Shown one piece after another: positions 5,185-5,321 of a stretch of DNA of 5,321 nt. Origin of the DNA: an uncultured Clostridia bacterium (lineage in GTDB: Bacteria; Bacillota; Clostridia; Oscillospirales; Ruminococcaceae); the NCBI GenBank assembly GCA_947175655.1, contig CAMWNQ010000121.1:1-5321 (forward strand), given 5' to 3'. The translations under genes were made by a program, and so were the position numbers. The notes below the pieces were generated by a model. It made no database searches. It was not told the origin of the DNA and saw only the letters and a list, made by a program, of their open reading frames with translations. Position 1 is the first letter of the stretch; each line of letters begins with the position of its first letter.

Positions 5185-5321
5185 TCCGATATAGATAATA
5201 TTAACATTTTCTTTACATTATCTTTAAAATCTACATAAAAATATACAAATTGTAAATAAAAAACAAATAAATTATGAATTGTGGTTTATATTTAAAATTA
5301 TCCAAAAAGCCTATATTGCGT
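5185..5321. other. AT-rich upstream region without a recognisable gene
   Basis: This is the distal upstream region of the minus-strand esterase, very AT-rich. No ORF with a ribosome binding site, RNA gene or convincing promoter is seen. A short TACAA-A-TTGTA inverted repeat (5244-5254) is probably chance. The next gene must lie beyond the window. Confidence 0.5.

Noticed and set aside
5211..5240. Plus-strand promoter starting TTTACA
   Set aside because: No good -10 follows at 16-18 nt, and no plus-strand gene starts in the window after it.

Overview
The window is AT-rich, with tight Shine-Dalgarno sites and consensus sigma-A-type promoters. It looks like chromosome from a low-GC Firmicute of the Clostridia. 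Two secreted modular SGNH esterases are the best taxonomic clue. One ends in a Thr-rich linker plus a dockerin; the other has two carbohydrate-binding-like domains joined by long threonine/AKP linkers. This architecture is typical of fibre-degrading, cellulosome-bearing Ruminococcus (R. flavefaciens / R. albus type). The genus is inferred from style, not proven.

Layout, left to right. A promoter with an extended -10 (24-52) drives a small basic uncharacterised protein (100-372), followed 21 nt later by a CmpB/DUF1113-like membrane protein (394-915). A 24-bp perfect palindrome follows directly. Next is a 245-bp gap that contains weak hairpins, a possible 38-codon remnant and a near-consensus promoter (1103-1131). 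That promoter serves a stand-alone TerF-like vWA protein (1161-1928). Only 37 nt on, with no visible terminator, comes a dockerin-bearing SGNH esterase (1966-3165). A 50-bp convergent gap is filled by a strong hairpin terminator. On the minus strand lies a larger paralogous SGNH esterase (3216-5087), driven by a perfect TTGACA-17-TATAAT promoter (5156-5184). The last ~140 bp contain nothing I can name.

How the genes fit together. The two esterases share a catalytic domain about 75% identical by my count over ~250 residues, but carry different tails: one suited to docking on a cohesin scaffold, the other to binding polysaccharide directly. They are probably a duplicated CE3-like deacetylase pair acting outside the cell on acetylated plant polysaccharide. 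The vWA protein is predicted to be cytoplasmic, and its functional link to the esterase downstream is unclear.

The most intriguing signal is that the two intergenic palindromes (916-939 and 3172-3197) share the 16-mer CGTTTCACGTGAAACG. Its inner 14 bases, GTTTCACGTGAAAC, are the core of the bacterial parS centromere site bound by ParB/Spo0J. Either this genome builds terminator hairpins around a parS-like sequence, or real ParB sites sit at gene ends here.
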